Positions 38,305 through 48,872 of a DNA stretch of 64,000 nucleotides are shown here, piece by piece. Location of the stretch: the NCBI GenBank assembly GCA_022836615.1, contig MU405354.1, forward strand, positions 32,991-96,990, read 5' to 3'. Source of the DNA: Annulohypoxylon bovei var. microspora. Lineage: Eukaryota > Ascomycota > Sordariomycetes > Xylariales > Hypoxylaceae. The notes beneath the pieces are model-generated. The model was not told where the DNA came from. It made no database searches and saw only the letters and a list, made by a program, of their open reading frames with translations. The stretch's first letter is position 1. Each line of letters opens with the position of its first letter. The position numbers and the translations under genes were made by a program.

Positions 38305-38838
38305 GGGAGAGACTATGTTTACATCGGCTTTCCTTGAGAGATAGTACCTGGCTGCTTCTTCATGTCTGAACTGTACCGCTTAGGCTAATGGCGTTAGGCT
38401 ATGGCTATCTGTGAGATTGATATCGGATCCTGCACGGATGAGTAATTTGACATTTTCTAAGGGCGTAGAATTTCTGAGGCAAAGCAGTGGCGCATTGTCA
38501 TCATTATCTTTGACGTCTAATTTAGGCCTAAACTCCAGCAGGGCTCCCAATCCAGGGCTATTCAACCCCCTATGTAGAAGAGTCGAACCATCGCTAAATG
38601 GACGATTGATATCCGCGCCGGCTTCAGCAAGGATCCTGATGATGTCTCCTTGTCCTCGGGAAACAGCGATTTCCATGGGCTCCCATTTCGTAGGGTCTCG
38701 CAATTCATCCGGTGGGTCTATCTGGGCACCATACTGAATTAATAGCTTCACTGCTTCCGTATAATCTCCTTGTATTGCGCAGACGAGCGCAGTATCACCG
38801 CCGCCGGGATGTGTGTTAGGATCAGCACCACTCTCCAG

Positions 38839-39386
38839 CGGGACGTCAAAAGGCACGGTGTCTTTGCCAAAAGGCACGGTGATCCACACGGTTTATACCT
38901 ATTATAGCTTAGTAGTATAGATAATACAAAGCCCATATAAATTTAAGTACCTTTTTTTTGCCAGCCCTGGCTTAATATCATCGTTAACCTTGCTATCGCC
39001 TCATAACAGCAAGACGAGATTATCGTAACAGCCACCTGGCCAGAACAGAGGACCTAGCGGCGAGATGGCAGTATTAGAAGGGATATATCTTACGATGAGC
39101 CTCCCAGGCGGCAGCGCCGGCTATAGGAGCTGCTAATGACTGTACAAGGCAGGGGGACCTTTTATAGCGCCTGCGGCAACGGCAACAAGGTCAGGAAGGG
39201 TTGTTAAGAGGCGACAGCAAGGTCAACGATAATATCAAAGAGGGGGGGGGGGGTGGGGAAAGGTACTTAAATTTATATAGGCTTTGTACTATAAGATCAA
39301 GTATCCATACTACTAAGCTATAATAGGTATAAATCATGTGGGTCACCGTGCCTTTTGGCAAAGATACCGTGCCTTTTGACGTCCCG
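38839..39386. mobile_element. Inverted-repeat DNA element in ankyrin exon, 548 bp, 8-bp TSD
   Basis: The ends start CGGGACGTCAAAAGGCACGG in both orientations and the inverted similarity extends about 120-130 bp with a few differences. Each arm contains the 12-mer AAAAGGCACGGT twice. The target duplication CTCTCCAG is present at 38831-38838 and 39387-39394. The inner part carries 12 G in a row (39242-39253) and has no transposase. An 8-bp TSD suggests hAT or another 8-bp-TSD superfamily. It splits the ankyrin sequence MVRMLLESG | ADPNTHPGG. Confidence 0.9.
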
Positions 39387-39573
39387 CTCTCCAGTAGCAT
39401 CCTAACCATCTTTTCGCTCTTTACAGCCATCATCAATGGTGTTGACTTGAATCTGCTGCAAGTTTCTAGGTTGACATTATTTTGATAAAGCAAGAGCTGC
39501 AATAGCTCCACATCGTCCTTTGATATTGCGGTATGTAGAGGAACAAATCCATTGTGATTTTGGCAATTCACGT

Positions 39574-40025
39574 CAGCGGATGGACCAAACCAGGCCAATA
39601 ACTGGCCTGACTAAGCCTGACTAGCTTCAGGCCAAACCAATTAAGATTTTTCGAGAAACTGATTAGGCTAAATAAGTTTAAATATTTAACTGCTAGTTAT
39701 ACAGGCCAAAAATTTGATTGAGACCCATTTTTATACGGATTTTGATTGGTTAAAAATTAAAGATATCTATTTTTAAACTTTACATATGTAACAAATCTAA
39801 AAAAAAACGACAGCAAAGTTGGAAATAACTTCAATAATAAGTAAAATCTTAATCTAAATTTTTAGCCCCCAATACCCGGGGCTATTATTTCCCCAGTTCC
39901 ACTTTTAATGGCTATCTGATCAGTCCGATTAGTTGATATCACTAGTTCAGTTACAATACGTAAATTGACCAATCAGATCAGTTGTTTGCTTTTAGCCTGC
40001 CTGAACTGCTTTGGTCCATCCGCTG
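39574..40025. mobile_element. hAT-like MITE in ankyrin exon, 452 bp, 8-bp TSD
   Basis: The ends are exact 16-bp inverted repeats, CAGCGGATGGACCAAA. The target duplication ATTCACGT lies at 39566-39573 and 40026-40033. The body is AT-rich and has no open frame. CAG-starting ends plus an 8-bp TSD fit the hAT superfamily. It splits LLEQGANVN from CQNHNGFVPLH in the ankyrin region, and read-through adds a short foreign tail before a stop at 39978. Confidence 0.92.
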
Positions 40026-43000
40026 ATTCACGTTAGCCCCTTGTTCTAGAAGATACTCGACTATAGGAAGCTGATGCGGACCATCCAACCAGCATGCGAA
40101 GTAAAACGCCGTATTTTCGTTCGCATCCTTGGCGTTCAATCTGGCTTCCTCTTTAATAAGCAATTTGATTATATCAACTCGATAAATATCCTCTTCTGGA
40201 TTCATTGCCCAAAAAAGGATTGGAGGCGTGATAGATTCATGATTGGGATTTGCTCCTTTATCGAACAGAAGCTTACATGCCTCTAGGCAGCCATTAGAGA
40301 CAGCGCACGCAAGAGGGGTCCCATAATCAGGTATGGATATATCGGGATCTACGTTAGCTTCGAGCAATATCCTAACGCATTCCACATTGTTCTCTTGGAT
40401 AGCGACTGCAAGGGGCCTCCAACCCGGCATATCCTGTTTTTTGAACCCTTCCAAATCCAGGCTTGCGTTTAGCTCCACCAGAACCTCTACTGCCTTTGGC
40501 AGACCTGTCAGGCAAGCATAATGTAGTGGCGTGCTATGAGTGTCACTTTGGGCATTTAGATCTGCACCATATCGTGCGAGAAGCCTAATTATCTCTGTAT
40601 AGCCATAAAACGATGCTATGTGGAGGCTTGTTGAGTTGGATGTATTAACATGGTTTGGGTTCGCTCTTCGTTCCAAAAGTAATTTGGCACCACCGACGTT
40701 GTTCCTACGAATAGCGTACTGAAGCGGTGTCAGTGATGTTTCCGGAACTTCTGTGTCAACCGGACATCCAGCTTCTAAAAGCTTAACAAGGGTCGTGTTA
40801 AGCCCCAGCCAACTCACGACGGGTATTAATGTGCTTTGATCTTCCCAAGGGAAACTTGGGTGATTCTCCGCTACATATTTTATCAATTCAGACAAAATTG
40901 CCTCGTCGCCGTTTGCACCTGCACTGATGAGTGCTTCGGTAAGAGACTCGTCTGAATATTTCATGCGGGGGAGAAGTAGGCGGACAGTCCCCAAGGCTCC
41001 ATTGGAACAGGCCTCGATTAGCCCTTTTCGTAGGTCCTCGTCTTTGCAAGACCAATTTTCAATCCACTCGGTTAGTCCCATGCCAGCTAAAGCAGAATAC
41101 AGAGACTCAAAGGGCTGCCGGCTCCTTGTGAATGGATTTGCAAGCGCCCAATATGCTTTAGACCAATAGGGCACGGCGTCTGACTTGCTAAACGATGCTA
41201 AAGCATCTTCTAGATCACGATCAGTAGATGCGAGAGATATATGATGCATCCAGAACCGTACAGCGTAGTTTTGAAGAGTCGTGCGATCATCAGTTATAAC
41301 TAAGTGGGAGCCATTATAAAGAGAATCCTCATAAAACGCCCCTAGGCTCTCTTTCATCATGGGTCGTGTCAGATAAGCCAAGCAAGTTCTTGCGATTTTA
41401 GAGTGTGCTTCTCTACTGAGGATGTTCCGGGTGTCCGAGTTCCTAGGTCCAAAGCAGGATTTTGCCAAGAGCACCTCCCGTATACGATGCGTGGAAATGA
41501 AAATCTCGTTGTGTTCGAGGGTAATGATACCTGCGAGCCAGGTTTGCAATTTGGCCAGGGGCTGGTTAGCTAATTGGGCAGTTGGCAATGTCTCTTCCGG
41601 ATTTGATCTCTTAAGCCCAATTATAATTGCTGCCATAAGCTCCCAGGACGTAAGAGGTCTTACAGCGTGCAGAATCCAGGATAATGCAGTAAAAGCGAGC
41701 TTTTGGTCTGGAATATTATTCAAAATCTTCTCAACGGCTGATTCGAGACTCATTTCCTCCACAGGTCCGAGTATGTTCTTGATAGATTCCTGCAATGGCC
41801 AACGTTCATTCCTACTGACGTGGTTGAGTACAAGCTCGCGAATTTCAGGTTCTAGAACGGCGACTGCTTTGATCTCTTCTTCGAGCTGTAATTCGCAAAA
41901 TCGAACCTCGGGTCTTTGTCTCAAGAGAGATATGTTGAACGAATTGAGAATAACTTCATTGTTTATCGCAGGGACTGACGAATCGATGTCTAATATTGGC
42001 CAATTGGAAAGTTCTTTTAGTAGAGCTCCTGGCTTGTGGCTGGTCACCATGACTCTCCACGGTCTTTCTTTCGTGTCTGATACGTAATGAAACCTGTCCA
42101 GAAAAGCCTTCCTTGACACGGGTTCGCATTCGTCGAAACCATTTATGATACAAAAGACCTTCTTACCGCAAGAATGACGGCATATATCGAACCAGGCAAA
42201 CAGATCTGCATGGCTCCATATGCGGCAAGCTTCATTCGATCTAAATCGATTTGGTTCTAAACGAAAGTGGCCTGGCATTTGAGTAATAAATGTGGTGAGC
42301 ATATTTCCTATGTTGTGGTATCGGATGTCGTAGCCGTTGAAGGTGAAATAGAGGATAATATGATTATTGCCGTGCTGACGATTATCAATATCGTAAAGGA
42401 CGTACTCCAAGGCCAACCGCGTGTTAGTTTCACCAGTCAAATATAATAACTGTGATTTCTGCTGATTATACCAGGATTTATACACCCCATTCTCGGCAAT
42501 CCACGCATAAGGATGGGCAGGACTTGTAGTAGTTCTTAGGGGTAGTAGAGGACAAGCAATGGAAAGTAAGAGTCTTTCATCATTCAGTAGACTTTTATCA
42601 ACTTTTATCACTAGGTACTCATGCGTTAGCTAGTGAAAAGTAAATAGGGTCATGGTCACGGACATGGGCTTATCCGATCAAAGCTCTTCTCGATTTGAGA
42701 TTGGTCGTCTTTGAGTCCGCCGGCGAGATGTATCTCAAAGGGTAGGCCTAAAGTCCCCGTAAATTCATCGAAGACCTATAGGTAGATGCCAGTTAACTCG
42801 AGCATTTATACATCAAATTCAACTACAGTTACTAGACCAGCTTAGACGTACTTTATCGATGAGACTACTATCGTCGTCTGAATACATACTGAGAATGTAT
42901 GACTGGGGCATATGTTTGGAGTCTATGAAGAGAGCATTGATAGACATAATAGCCTCGGCGAGGTGTCTCATGGATTTAACGAGTGGAGGGAAAGTCGGAC

Positions 43001-44178
43001 CTTCTGGGAAAGTATGGCCGTATACGAACTTTGACAACCTAGCTTCCATCTCTAGGTTGTCTGCAGCCCTGTGAGGGCAGCCATAGAAAAGCTATTAAAT
43101 ATCAATAGATGGAACATGATCTCAAATATGGGATCACCTACAAGGACACGACTGGAGTCGAATATATTTCCATATCGTCGAGAATTCAGTCCAGCCAAGG
43201 TGAGCGCCTAGATTCATTAGCCTTCACACGGAGTCTTGAAACGTCTCTTGTGTAGCCTACACATTTCACAACAACCCCCCCAATATCGTGTGCAACGAAC
43301 ATAATAGACCTTTCCTAAGATGAGTCAGCAAATGTGATTTCTGAACAGTGATATGACGCCTTCAAACCTTGGTGGATTCGTCCCTCGCACTTATTAGGTC
43401 TTCTAAAAGACATGCTGCCATATTTTTGATTGCTTGATACGTATAAATGCCACACATGATTTTTGAGAGGTTGTATCCGAAGGACATTACCCTACGGCCT
43501 CCATAATGGCCCTGGTCGTAGAGCCATATGGAGTTCCCAGCTCCGGGATTTTTCCAGGGAGGCCGTCGGGTGCCTCCAATCCCATGTACAATAACAATGC
43601 TTCATTCATACCTGAAGTTAGCATCTTTTACCAACATGCGTCAAGGTTAGAGCCAGTTTTACTCACTCAAAATCAGTGGCCATATAAGTTGCAGGCTCTG
43701 GACCTGTATCATATTGAGCATTCCAGAGAGTTACAAGCCCCTCGGCGTTATGCTCTGGCGGTTTACCGCGGATCATGTAATCCTCTAAGTCGGTCCATGG
43801 CTTTTGCGTCTCATTGCCTCTGTCCCCCAGATCTGCCAGAGAGTTATCTCCAGGTTTTTCGATACTGTTATCGTCTTTTCGAGAAGCAGTTTCAGACCCG
43901 TCAGCTACGTTCTTCCGCGGATTTGATATCTCTTTACTAGAACCATCATCCAGTGATCTTTTCGTAGTATCTCCAACAAGGTCTTTCTGGGACAATGTGT
44001 TAGCTGAACTCGTCCCAGAAGCTGTGTTTGAGAGGTCCGGCATGTTGATTGCCAGTGCTGAAAATTTGATCAGATTGATGGAGCCGCCTGGTGGGGAGGA
44101 GAAATGAAAGAGGTTTCCAGGTATTATTGGGCCAGGCCGTGTAACCAGCGCGTCAATCGGATTTCGGTAAGACGGCAT

Positions 44179-44387
44179 TCAGCCGGTCAAGCTGTAGGTT
44201 GCATTATTATATTACCTGCATGCAGTCATCCTACATACACACAGTATGGATTCATAGAAGGTAGGTTGCTTCTGAACGAGAAAAGAATCGACGACCTATT
44301 TACTTACCTAGGTAGGCAGGTAACTAGGTACGCAGCTGCTACGTTTAGAATGATCAACTAAACAACTTTTTCCAATAGACACTCGAT
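44179..44387. promoter_or_regulatory. 209-bp divergent promoter, NLR-like gene / 279-aa gene
   Basis: Only 209 bp separate the two opposite ATG codons (344 bp if the NLR starts at 44043). The interval contains TACCTAGGTA at 44305-44314 followed by a second partial copy. The short shared space suggests common regulation of the two genes. Confidence 0.6.
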
Positions 44388-45227
44388 ATGCCTTCTGACC
44401 TTGAATTTGAAGAATACGTCCCGGCCTTTGAGCTTGGACTTATTGAAATCGGCGACGAAGGTAGCAGCTTTCGCACACAGAATGATCTCTCAGCACCATT
44501 CCAACGCAAAAACATCACGGAGCGGAGGGGTGTCATTGACATTCGCTGCACTAGTGTAGATGTCGTTCATGGCTACCTGAAAGACGGAGAAGGTTTAGCA
44601 ACTCTCATTGTCTATGAATTTCAATTCGACCCGCGCAAGAAAGCTCGACGAATTGCAACAGCAGACGTGGAGTTTCTCTTCGGTTCGAATGTTGGAAATG
44701 AGCCCGAGGTCCTCAAGATCTTCCCCAAGGGACGCATGACTCTGATGCCGATAACACAAACCGAAACAATCACCAAGGGGGGCGAGATCAATGCCGGTGG
44801 TAATATATTCGGAGCTGAACTAGGTAGCAATTGGAAGTGGGAGAAGGCTGTCAGTCGTGAGACCAAGAGTGAAACGACGATGGTTGGTTCTATAGACCTC
44901 AAGGGTCGAAATTATGGTACCTCTAATGCTATGTCTTGGACCCTCCTAGAAAACGAATTGGTCAAGACTGGTGTCCCAGCCCATTTTCGGACTGCAGTTG
45001 TCTTGTCACGCAATAACGATGAAGAGTTCTACAGCATGTTCAAGATTAGAACTCAGGTGGACTTGGTAAGCCGGTTCACTCGGCTTTTCGGCTCGACGCC
45101 TAAAGACGACCCTATTCTCTATAACCCCAAGGCACCACCCACAAATAGACTGCGAGAGTACAATGTAGATTCTCTCGGTGACATTGATCTCCAGGAACTC
45201 GGCGGCATCTCATTTACAAACATCTAG
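44388..45227 (+). CDS. Unrecognised 279-aa protein next to NLR-like gene
   Basis: An intronless frame from ATG 44388 (MPSDLEFEEYVPAF) to the TAG ending at 45227. I do not recognise the family. No signal peptide or membrane segment is evident. The sequence alternates polar and hydrophobic residues (for example RRGVIDIRCTSVDVVHGYL, GLATLIVYEFQF, ADVEFLFGS), suggesting a beta-rich fold, with a Gly-rich middle (GGEINAGGNIFGAELGSNW) and a polar C-terminal third. It is divergent from the broken NLR-like gene by 209 bp and ends 301 bp before the ankyrin-subtilase on the same strand. The frame is intact, and the codon use looks normal, so it is probably a working gene. By context it may be an accessory or target of the recognition system; this is inference. 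Confidence 0.8.
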   Translation: MPSDLEFEEYVPAFELGLIEIGDEGSSFRTQNDLSAPFQRKNITERRGVIDIRCTSVDVVHGYLKDGEGLATLIVYEFQFDPRKKARRIATADVEFLFGSNVGNEPEVLKIFPKGRMTLMPITQTETITKGGEINAGGNIFGAELGSNWKWEKAVSRETKSETTMVGSIDLKGRNYGTSNAMSWTLLENELVKTGVPAHFRTAVVLSRNNDEEFYSMFKIRTQVDLVSRFTRLFGSTPKDDPILYNPKAPPTNRLREYNVDSLGDIDLQELGGISFTNI

Positions 45228-45528
45228 CCTTAGTCGATTCTATCCAATTTCAAACGTGCCTAGGTAGATAGGTACATACCTTGCGAGGCATGATTTTGGT
45301 ACGAAATTGGAAATTTCTCACACTGTACAGTATTACATTCATTCTAGTGGGACGGTGGCGACCTCGTTACATGTCCCCTATTGGTTGATATTGCAGCCAC
45401 CATACCGCACGACCGCATAGAGGCGTTTCAGTCGGCGAAGCTGACGCCCTTCAAATATGTATTAAGCAGATTATTCCTTCGGGTCTGACATCTAAATCTA
45501 GCCATTGTCGAATTTGACTCTATTCAAG
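45228..45528. promoter_or_regulatory. Spacer between the 279-aa gene and the ankyrin-subtilase
   Basis: 301 bp holding the 3' end of one gene and the promoter of the next; a partial CCTAGGTAGATAGGTA motif is near 45260. No coding sequence. Confidence 0.4.
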
Positions 45529-48500
45529 ATGGCGGCCTTAAAATCAGACAATGATCTAGAAATCATAGAGAAGCTAGATAGAGAGGAGAAAGACGTAGAA
45601 GATGGCGACTCGGACTCAGATGATTCCAGTGACGATGAGGATGAAGAACGGCCCCTCAAAAGAGTGAGAGATAATTTCGACAGAATTTTGGCCGACCTCA
45701 AATCCAGCGCAAAAAGTGGTCGAGTCAAGTCGGGAACGTTTGACTTGACAACTCCTACTGGTCTTCTGGCCTTCCTGGACCATAATAAGGCCGATTTGGG
45801 CAAAAGAAACACTAAGAATCAGACACTACTTCACTTGATAGCTGAAGCTGAGAAAGATGAATTGCCGCCTACCAGGAAGATGAAGCTTCTCATCGAAGAG
45901 TTAGTTCATCTGTCCGACAATCTTCTTGCAATGCAAGACGAGAACGGCAAGACACCATTATTCTGCGCTGTAACGAATAGAAATCATAAACTAGTTACGA
46001 TTATGTGTGAAGCTCACCATGACGTTAATAGCATCCTGAAAATACCGAAAACTCCTACAGCCCGGCAATCAACCAACTGCATTCACCAAGCTATTATGAA
46101 GAAATCATCTTCAAGGGACGATGATTTGCTCAAGTTTCTCATAGAGAAAGCCGACGAAGATACACTTCTCGCGGTAGATGAAAATGGGTTTACCCCGCTC
46201 CACTTGGCAGTCGAATACAAGCGATGTGATGATGCTCAGCGTGGTATTGTCCAGGCACTTGTTGAAAGATGCGACAAAGTTCTGAGTACGACCTATAGAC
46301 ACCCAGAAAGGGGCTCGCTCTCTCCTTATTTGTATCATGAATTCACCCACGAGGAAGCAAAGCAAAGGGAGAGACAAGCCATAGAGAGGAAACAGAGGCC
46401 AGAGACCGAAGGAGTACAAAGGAACGAACGTTTTAGGAGCAAAGACAACCTCAAGGACAAGAAAAGAGAGTTGTCGAACGAGAAGCTAAGAGAGCCAGTA
46501 ATGCCAGAGGAACCGGGTCCCCCTTCCTTCCCATCATCACGATGGACACATATTGATAGGTTCGATCCTATGCTACATATATTCGATAGAAGCAGGAGTG
46601 TTGTTACCGGGGCCGTTGAAATAAATGGCATCAGTAGAAGAGAAACATCGACGACAATAGAGAAGAAGCCGTCATCAAAAAGGTCTAGAACCTCCAAGTT
46701 AAATCCGACGGAGTCTAGCGCATTGGCAATAAAGCAATACCTGAAGTTAGAGTATTTGCGCAAGAATAATCATGACGATGCGGTAGAATATCTCTATGGA
46801 GTACAGCAAGGTATGATGGTGCAAAGCCTAGCCCTCTACTCTCTACCAAGTCTAACGACGTGTAGACCGACACATTTACTTCGATTTGTCTGGGGTTTCT
46901 CCGAAGGTTAACAAAGGCGGAATCATAGGTGGACTCAATCACCTTCTTCTAGAGGACGTCTTGCAATACGTTGAAATTCCTCGTGTGGAAGTTGAAGACG
47001 ATCCAGTGACATTAAAACCTGGTCAACGAGCACTAAAACCCGATGGCAATGGCCGTAAGGACATGGAACCCTTGTTCAAATGGCTTAGGGACGAGAAGAA
47101 AGTTAATACCATCCTAAAAGTCATTGTAGAAGATCTCCAAGAACCGGCTCATAGTGACGAGACGATTGAAGCTTGTTTAACTGGTATGGGTGTAGAGATA
47201 TGGCAGTGGAAAAAGTTCGACTTGTCCCCTGAAATCATACAGAAAGTTGCCCCTGGAGCACGAGTTGTGCATTTGTATTGGAGCGGTAACAATGCCGTAC
47301 TTCGAGGATGGAGCGAGCCTGGGGGTCTCAGAATGCTGAGAGAGCTCGAGGAAGTCCATCTCCACGCACAACAGGTGTGTTGCCCGATCTTCTCACATAA
47401 GAGACACTAACGTTTGTTTCTAGGGCCTCGAAACACGTGCTCGAATTACGCAAAACATAACAGCCTTTAAGGAGCGCATCGAGAACGGTGTAATTAAGGT
47501 ATACGAAACTAGATTGATGGGCGATATCACTGGTAGTATGGCTAATGGGACCAACGCCACCCATGATCCGCATGAGAGAGACAAGTGGGTAGATAGCATG
47601 GAACAGTTCGCGGATTTCCTACAGGCCGCCGAGCGGAACATTGAGCCACCGTTGACCCTCAAACACCCAGTCACTGTTGCTATCATTGATGACGGCGTGG
47701 ATATTAACAACCAGAGCATCCAGTCGAGGATAATTGGTGGATGGAGTTTCTGCCACCGCGATAAAGATCAGAATTTGAACCAATCCGTATGTAATTTTGA
47801 TGGCTTCCTTATCCTCCAATGCATTTCAGGGTCAGATCTTCGCAACCGAGCTGAGAGCTAACATATCCGAATATGCTTGGAAATACTGGATTCATTCATT
47901 CGTGACATAGATACCTACCTACTAACTCTCACTACTATAGTACTATGTGTCAGGTGATGGTCACGGCACTGCAATGGCTGGACTAATCTGCAAGGTCTGT
48001 CCAAATGTGAGCCTGTATATACTGAGGCTGGACGAATACGTGATCGAAACAGGCAAGCGACACATCACTGCCAAAAGCGCTGCGAAAGTATATCAATTAA
48101 GTTGAAATATTTGTCATTACGGTGCTAACTCCCATATAGGCTGTTCTTGCGGCTGTCGAGAGAAAGGTGGACATCATCTCTATGTCTTGGACTATCGAGA
48201 AGACCGATAGAAATGGGGACGACATAAAGAAACTAGAAGATGCCATTAGTCTTGCTGCTCGTAAGAATATTCTGATGTTCTGCGCGGCTACAGACCAGGG
48301 TAAGCGTCCACGAGTTAAGAGGATATTCTCTTGGCGGTAAACTTTTCTCTTGACACGTTTTGATAGGTACCTACAAAGATAGAACGTATCCAGCAGCCAG
48401 TGCCACCAAAAAGATCTTCAAGATCGGAGCAGCCGATGCATCAGGCGCAGCGCTGAAATGGGTTGGTGACCAATCTCTTGTCGATTTCATGTTTCCGGGG

Positions 48501-48872
48501 GACAAGGTGGTGATCGAACGGCACGACAATCCCAACGTGAAGAACTATACACCGCGCACCGGCTCGTCCGTGGCCACGGCCTTAGCTTCGGCCTTAGCTG
48601 CCGTGATCCTTTACTGCGTCCAACTGGCAAATACGAAGCGGTACGCCGGTCGATCAAACGAATTGAGTGCGTATAAATCTCTCAAGGACCACGAAAGGAT
48701 GAAGGAAGCATTCTCGCAGATCGGTACGTCCAAGGCGACCGGGAACAAGTATATTATGGTGTGGAATCGATTTACGCGGGAAGTTAAGAAGGCCGAGCAG
48801 GAGTCGGCGCCTAAGGACGAATACATGAATTACATCATGACGCTTGCGGACGAACTGATGAGAGAGGCATGA
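45529..48872 (+). CDS. Ankyrin-repeat subtilisin-like serine protease (S8)
   Basis: Six exons: 45529-46810, 46866-47374, 47424-47786, 47941-48087, 48140-48299 and 48367-48872, giving 988 aa. The start reads MAALKSDND. An acidic N-terminus (DGDSDSDDSSDDEDEE) precedes about four ankyrin-type repeats (QTLLHLIAEA, NGKTPLFCAVTN, NGFTPLHLAVEY), a charged linker, a middle region of unknown fold and a C-terminal subtilase domain. The catalytic triad is present: Asp in VAIIDDGVDI, His in SGDGHGTAMAG, Ser in TGSSVATALASALA. No signal peptide is seen, so it should act in the cytosol. Such ankyrin-S8 proteins occur in fungal genomes, and S8 domains are also fused to fungal NLRs as putative effectors. It shares a locus with an NLR-like gene and the 279-aa gene. 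Confidence 0.9.

Larger units (their letters stand above)
37136..44178 (-). pseudogene. NLR-like gene: alpha/beta-hydrolase, NACHT-like, ankyrin, ZZ; interrupted
   Basis: Exons on the minus strand: 44178-43667, 43599-43368, 43314-43261, 43207-43142, 43091-42852, 42775-42664, then a long exon from 42610, and a last exon 37372-37136. The start could be 44178 or the downstream MPDLSNT (44043). After a polar N-terminus comes an alpha/beta-hydrolase domain of the NLR type: IVIVHGIGG, RRVMSFGYN, the nucleophile-region FVAHDIGGVVVK (Asp in the usual Ser position) and VLLFYGCPHR. The centre has a Walker B-like KVFCIINGFDECEP and VMVTSHKP, but where a P-loop is expected it reads LYLTGETNTRLALEYVL. At least a dozen ankyrin repeats follow, then a ZZ finger (CNFC, CNGLRYSCRACMDFDLCYKCY, later His). 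The frame is broken by elements at 39574-40025 and 38839-39386 and by TAA at 38382-38380. The translated product would stop at 39978 after about 1280 aa; the uninterrupted ancestor was about 1880 aa. The splice sites at 43600 (AAG) and 42663 (GTCCGT) are weak. Confidence 0.82.

Noticed and set aside
41422..42087. Long plus-strand frame opposite the NLR-like gene
   Set aside because: It is the antisense shadow of a conserved coding exon.
43506..43940. Plus-strand frame over the NLR N-terminus
   Set aside because: Antisense to the hydrolase-domain exons, which carry the recognisable motifs.
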